DNA from: Gemmatimonadota bacterium | GTDB lineage: Bacteria; Gemmatimonadota; Gemmatimonadetes; Gemmatimonadales; Gemmatimonadaceae | Direction of reading: 5' to 3' | NCBI GenBank assembly: GCA_028287305.1 | Contig: JAQBPX010000038.1 | Span: 613,323-677,322 of the forward strand | Length of the DNA stretch: 64,000 nucleotides | Shown here: in pieces, positions 60,372 to 64,000 of the stretch | Position numbering within the stretch: position 1 is the first letter of the stretch | How the letters are laid out: each line of letters opens with the position of its first letter | Translations under genes and position numbers: made by a program | The notes under the pieces: generated by a model | Told to the model about the DNA's origin: nothing | Databases searched by the model: none | Seen by the model: the letters and a program-made list of their open reading frames with translations, nothing else

Positions 60372-61565
60372 CTACCCGGCCGCATTCACCATGTCGAAGA
60401 TCGGCAGGTACATGGCGACCACCATGCCGCCTACCACGACTCCCAGGAACACGATCATGACCGGTTCCATGAGTGACAGCAGGTTCGACACAGCGGCATC
60501 GACCTCCTCGTCGTAGAAGTCCGCGATCTTCGAGAGCATCTCGTCCAGACCACCGGTCTGCTCGCCCACGCTGATCATCGAGATCACCATCGGCGGGAAC
60601 ACGTTGGACTTCTTCAACGGCGCCGAGATGGTTTCTCCGCCAGCGATGCTAGCCCGCGACTCCATGATCGCATCCTGGATCACTCGGTTGCCTGAGGTCT
60701 TCGCCGTGATCTCCAGCCCGTCCAGAATCGACACGCCCGATCCGATCAACGTTCCCAGCGTCCGCGTGAAGCGCGACACTGCCGTCTTGCGCAGCACGTC
60801 GCCGAGCACGGGGGCCTTCAGCATCAGGCGATCGATCACCAGCTTGCCGGCGTCGGTCTTGTAGTAGTTCTTCAGCGCGTAGATGCCGCCGGCGATGCCG
60901 CCGAAGATCGCCCACCAGAAGCCCTTCACGAACGCGCTCAGCCCGATCACGATGCGCGTCGGGAGTGGCAGGGCCATGTTCACGCTCGCGAACATGTTCT
61001 GGAAGACCGGGATCACGAAGATCAGCAGGATCAGGATGGCGCCGCCGGCCACGGTCATGATGACGCCAGGGTAGATCATGGCGCCCTTCACCTTCCTGAC
61101 CAGTGCGTCGTTCTTTTCCATGAACACGGCCAGTCGCAGCAGGATGGTGTCCAGAATACCGCCGGCCTCGCCGGCCGCGACCATGTTCACGTAGAGGTCC
61201 GTGAACGCGTTCGGATGCTTTCTGAGGGCGTCAGCCACGGTGTGACCGGACTCGACGTCGAACACCACCGCGCGCGTCACGTCCTTCAGGTGCGGGCTCT
61301 CGCTCTGGCTCGCCAGGATGTCCAGGGCCTGCACCAGCGGCAGCCCCGAGTTGATCATGGTCGAGAACTGGCGTGTGAAGATCACGACGTCTCGCATCGG
61401 GATCTTGCCGCCCTTCTTCTTCTTCGCCACCAGCTCGTCGACCTTCACCACGTTCAGGCGCTGCTTCCGCAGCTGCGCCATCACGTCGTCACGGTTCGCT
61501 CCTTCGAGCTGGCCGTTGGTCAGGTCGCCTTTGGCGTTTCGGGCGGTATATGTAAAACTGGGCAT
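60372..61565 (-). CDS. pilC: Type IV pilus inner-membrane platform protein PilC (type II secretion F family)
   Basis: The 397-aa protein opens with the GspF/PilC N-terminal pattern FTYTARNAKGDLTNGQLEGA. It has two T2SSF domains (about 65-190 and 270-390: FTRQFSTMINSGLPLVQALD, FTRTLGTLIGSGVSILDGLE). Membrane helices lie near 168-190 (GVIMTVAGGAILILLIFVIP), 215-235 and 365-390 (MIVFLGVVVGGMVVAMYLPI). It anchors the assembly and retraction ATPases in the inner membrane. It follows pilT and pilB on the same strand, the usual arrangement. Confidence 0.95.
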   Translation of the reverse strand: MPSFTYTARNAKGDLTNGQLEGANRDDVMAQLRKQRLNVVKVDELVAKKKKGGKIPMRDVVIFTRQFSTMINSGLPLVQALDILASQSESPHLKDVTRAVVFDVESGHTVADALRKHPNAFTDLYVNMVAAGEAGGILDTILLRLAVFMEKNDALVRKVKGAMIYPGVIMTVAGGAILILLIFVIPVFQNMFASVNMALPLPTRIVIGLSAFVKGFWWAIFGGIAGGIYALKNYYKTDAGKLVIDRLMLKAPVLGDVLRKTAVSRFTRTLGTLIGSGVSILDGLEITAKTSGNRVIQDAIMESRASIAGGETISAPLKKSNVFPPMVISMISVGEQTGGLDEMLSKIADFYDEEVDAAVSNLLSLMEPVMIVFLGVVVGGMVVAMYLPIFDMVNAAG

Positions 61566-61655
61566 TTGACTACGGGGGCTGAGGGGCTCAGGAGCTGGGG
61601 AGGTCGGGATGACCGACGGCGGCCAACCGAAATTCCTCCTTTCCCTGTGCTGCTG

Positions 61656-62819
61656 CTATCTCTTGACCGGCGGCGCGCCCGGCTTCTTGGGGTCCGTGCT
61701 CTCGCCATCTACGGTCATGCCGCACATGCGGGCGAGCTCGATGGGGTCGTGGCTCGCGCGCACGCAATCATCCCACAGCACCTCTCGGCCCATGTAGAGG
61801 GCATAGAGCGAGTCGTTCATGGTCTGCATCCCCCACTTCTTGCCCGACTGCATCATCGAGTAGATCTGGTGGATCTTGTCGTCGCGGATCAGGGCGCGAA
61901 TGGCCGGCGTCACCACCAGGATCTCGGCGGCCATCGCGCGACCTCTTCCGCCAGCCTTCGGCAGCAGGGTCTGCGTCACGATGCCCTCGAGACAGAACGC
62001 GAGCTGCGCACGCACCTGGCTCTGCTGATGGCTCGGAAACACGTCGATGATGCGGTTGATCGCCTCGGCCGCGCTGTTGGTGTGCAGCGTCGCGAACGCC
62101 AAGTGGCCCGTCTCGGCGATGGTGATGCCCGCCGAGATGGTCTCGAGGTCGCGCATTTCGCCGATGAGCACGACGTCGGGGTCCTGTCGCAGCGCATACT
62201 TGAGCGCGGCGCCGAAGGACTTGGTGTCGGTGCCCACTTCACGCTGGTTGACGATGCACGCCTGGTGACGGTGGATGAACTCGATCGGGTCCTCGATCGT
62301 GATCATGTGGCCCTTCACCTGGCGGTTGATGCGGTCGAGCATCGCGGCCAGCGTGGTGCTCTTGCCGGAACCGGTCGGGCCGGTGACGAGCACCAGGCCG
62401 CGCGGGCGATCGCTGAGGTCGGCCAGGACCTTGGGGAGCTTCAGCTCCTCGAAGCTCTTGATGTTGAACGGGATCTGGCGGATCACCATGCTCACGCAGC
62501 CGCGCTGCTTGAAGCAGTTGCCGCGGAAGCGCGCGAGGTTCTGGATGCCGAACGAGAAGTCGAGCTCGTCCTCCATCTCGAAGCGCTTCTTCTGGTTTTC
62601 CGTGAGCACGCTGTAGGCGAGCTGCATGGTGTCCTTCGGCTGCATCACATAGTCGATCGACGAGCCGACCATGTCACCATCTACACGCAGCTTGGGGCGC
62701 TCGCCGGCAGAGATGTGGAGGTCGGAGGCGTTCTTCTCGATCATCTCCTCGAGCAGGACTCGAAGATTGAGGGATGACGGGGGAGCGCCCGGCGCCGAGG
62801 GTGTCGCGGTTGCGGCCAT
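61656..62819 (-). CDS. pilT: Type IV pilus twitching motility ATPase PilT
   Basis: The 387-aa secretion ATPase has N-terminal LLEEMIEKNASDLHISAGER, Walker A GLVLVTGPTGSGKSTTLAAM, the Asp box TIEDPIEFIH, Walker B PDVVLIGEMRDLETI and the His box GHLAFATLHTNSA. The PilT-type C-terminal motif AIRALIRDDKIHQIYSMMQS, then G-KKWGMQTMNDSL, is present. It powers pilus retraction. The C-terminal tail (DGESTDPKKPGAPPVKR) and a Pro/Ala-rich N-terminal extension make it slightly longer than typical PilT. It sits between pilB (14 bp upstream) and pilC. Confidence 0.95.
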   Translation of the reverse strand: MAATATPSAPGAPPSSLNLRVLLEEMIEKNASDLHISAGERPKLRVDGDMVGSSIDYVMQPKDTMQLAYSVLTENQKKRFEMEDELDFSFGIQNLARFRGNCFKQRGCVSMVIRQIPFNIKSFEELKLPKVLADLSDRPRGLVLVTGPTGSGKSTTLAAMLDRINRQVKGHMITIEDPIEFIHRHQACIVNQREVGTDTKSFGAALKYALRQDPDVVLIGEMRDLETISAGITIAETGHLAFATLHTNSAAEAINRIIDVFPSHQQSQVRAQLAFCLEGIVTQTLLPKAGGRGRAMAAEILVVTPAIRALIRDDKIHQIYSMMQSGKKWGMQTMNDSLYALYMGREVLWDDCVRASHDPIELARMCGMTVDGESTDPKKPGAPPVKR

Positions 62820-62833
62820 CTATGACTTCCTGT

Positions 62834-64000
62834 TTACGGAGTGGTTTCGCGAATGATCTGTTCGAGCGTCGTGATGCCCTTCATCACCTTCATCCAGGCA
62901 TCCATGCGCAGCGTGAGCATGCCCTCGTCCACGGCGCCATCGCGGATCTCGGCGGCGCCCACGTTCATCATGATCAGCTTGCGCATCTTGGGCGTCATGG
63001 GCATCACCTCGTACACGCCCTGGCGCCCCTTCATGCCCGTGCCGGCGCACTGCTCGCAGCCCTTCCCCTTGAAGAAGGTCATCTCCCCGAAGGTCGTGTC
63101 GAGCGTGTACTTCTCCAGGTATTGCTTGGCTTCCTTCGTGGTGCGCGCCTTGGCGGCCTCCAGGGCCTCCTCGGTGAAGCGCAGCTCGCGAAGGGTGGTG
63201 GTCGGCAGCACCTTGGCGCCGTCCAGCTCGAGCGCCGTGGGCTTGAACGGCTCCTTGCAGTTGCCGCAGACGCGACGCAGGAGTCGCTGCGCGAGCACCA
63301 GGTTGAGCGCACTCGCGACGTTGAACGGCTCCAGCCCCATGTCCATCAGTCGCGTGATGGTCTCGGCGGCCGAGTTGGTGTGGAGCGTGGAGAGAACCAA
63401 GTGGCCCGTGAGGGCGGCCTTGATCGCGATACCACCGGTCTCGAGATCTCGGATCTCGCCGACCATGATGATGTTCGGGTCCTGGCGAAGGAACGCCTTG
63501 AGCGCGGCGGCGAACGTCATGCCCACTTCGTTGCGCACCAGCACCTGGTTGACGCCGTAGAGGTTGTACTCCACGGGATCTTCCGCCGTCATGATGTTGA
63601 CGTCGATGTTGTTGACCTTGGAGAGCGCCGAGTAGAGGGTGGTCGTCTTGCCCGCTCCGGTGGGCCCGCTGACGATCAGCAGTCCGTAGGGCGAGCCGAT
63701 GATCCGGCGCATCCGGTCCTGCTCGAGGTGGCCGAGGCCGAGGTCGGTGAGCGGCACCAGCGAGCGCGAGCGGTCGAGCAGGCGGAGCACCACCTTCTCG
63801 CCCCAGATCGTCTCCACGGTGGCGACGCGGATGTCGATGGCGCGGCCGTCGAGCTCCACCGCGATCTGGCCGTCCTGGCTGCGGTGCCGGTCGACGATGT
63901 CCATGTTGGCGAGGATCTTCAGCCGCGACGAGATCGGCGCCGCCAGCGAGCGCGGCAGCGACTGGAAGTCGTGGAGCGCGCCGTCGACGCGGAAGCGTAT
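62834..64000 (-). CDS. pilB: Type IV pilus assembly ATPase PilB, 5' part outside window
   Basis: The C-terminal 388 codons are present; the frame is open to the window edge (IRFRVDGALHDFQSLPRSLA at the border), so any start near 63904 is internal. Visible motifs: Walker A IVSGPTGAGKTTTLYSALSK, Asp box MTAEDPVEYNLYG, Walker B PNIIMVGEIRDLETG, His box GHLVLSTLHTNSA. A PilB/GspE zinc finger is built from CGNC (RRVCGNCKEPF) and CEQC (GCEQCAGTGMKG). It drives pilus extension. Its TAA stop is 14 bp before the pilT start. Confidence 0.95.
   Translation of the reverse strand: MRFRVDGALHDFQSLPRSLAAPISSRLKILANMDIVDRHRSQDGQIAVELDGRAIDIRVATVETIWGEKVVLRLLDRSRSLVPLTDLGLGHLEQDRMRRIIGSPYGLLIVSGPTGAGKTTTLYSALSKVNNIDVNIMTAEDPVEYNLYGVNQVLVRNEVGMTFAAALKAFLRQDPNIIMVGEIRDLETGGIAIKAALTGHLVLSTLHTNSAAETITRLMDMGLEPFNVASALNLVLAQRLLRRVCGNCKEPFKPTALELDGAKVLPTTTLRELRFTEEALEAAKARTTKEAKQYLEKYTLDTTFGEMTFFKGKGCEQCAGTGMKGRQGVYEVMPMTPKMRKLIMMNVGAAEIRDGAVDEGMLTLRMDAWMKVMKGITTLEQIIRETTP

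Noticed and set aside
61215..62777. Long plus-strand open frame opposite pilC and pilT
   Set aside because: It is a GC-driven antisense shadow: the product is His/Arg/Leu-rich and matches no motif, while both minus-strand genes are well conserved.

Overview
This window looks like a chromosomal segment of a high-GC, free-living bacterium, most probably a member of the Gemmatimonadota or a close relative. That assignment is inference from gene content: three Ser/Thr kinases, two of them with C-terminal beta-propellers; a kinase fused to an ADOP-type (MacB/FtsX) permease; a BlaR1/BlaI-like pair; many secreted hydrolases; and type IV pilus genes. No rRNA or tRNA gene was recognised.

Region 1 (1-33.6 kb) has a core-like character. 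It holds two paralogous esterases flanking a NUDIX-type regulator, a D-aminoacylase-like lipoprotein, a BlaR1/BlaI-like sensor-repressor pair with visible operators, a Fic protein behind duplicated inverted repeats, a dihaem cytochrome with an epsilon-type exonuclease, an SGNH hydrolase, a DUF1624 membrane protein, a luciferase-like flavin oxidoreductase, the kinases, DinB, an alpha/beta hydrolase, an Ig/PQQ-propeller lipoprotein, a small Fe-S protein, a GH2 enzyme and the XRE-kinase-permease fusion. Three small genes here (two 23S-IVS-type four-helix-bundle proteins and one GxxExxY PD-(D/E)XK protein) each sit inside a 0.6-0.75 kb cassette bounded by 60-110 bp imperfect inverted repeats. The repeats abut, and in two cases contain, the stop codons of neighbouring genes. 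An ORF-less palindromic copy and three solitary repeat ends are scattered nearby. I regard this family of inverted-repeat cassettes as the most interesting structure in the window.

Region 2 (33.6-60.3 kb) is an accessory island with nearly all genes on the minus strand. It starts with a four-repeat Ig-like protein. Next comes a compact five-gene operon with GTGA start/stop couplings: a coiled-coil protein, a membrane-type alpha/beta hydrolase, an ECF sigma factor, a protein with an HxxxCxxC anti-sigma-like motif, and a tandem KaiC-like ATPase. An IS21 relic separates this from a nuclease-rich defence stretch: a SNIPE-like DUF4041/GIY-YIG protein, a DUF429-PD-(D/E)XK fusion, two small PD-(D/E)XK proteins, a frameshifted Mrr-like gene, a GIY-YIG-like protein, DUF6884, a HEPN protein and an EVE-like/PD-(D/E)XK protein. 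Then come a type III restriction-modification pair (res, mod), an attC-like site, an operon of four small winged-helix-like proteins feeding an HNH endonuclease, and a papain-like peptidase gene between two further attC-like sites. No integron integrase is present.

Region 3 (60.3-64 kb) returns to core genes with the type IV pilus module pilB (5' end outside the window), pilT and pilC on the minus strand.

All calls come from reading the sequence. No database or structure search was run.
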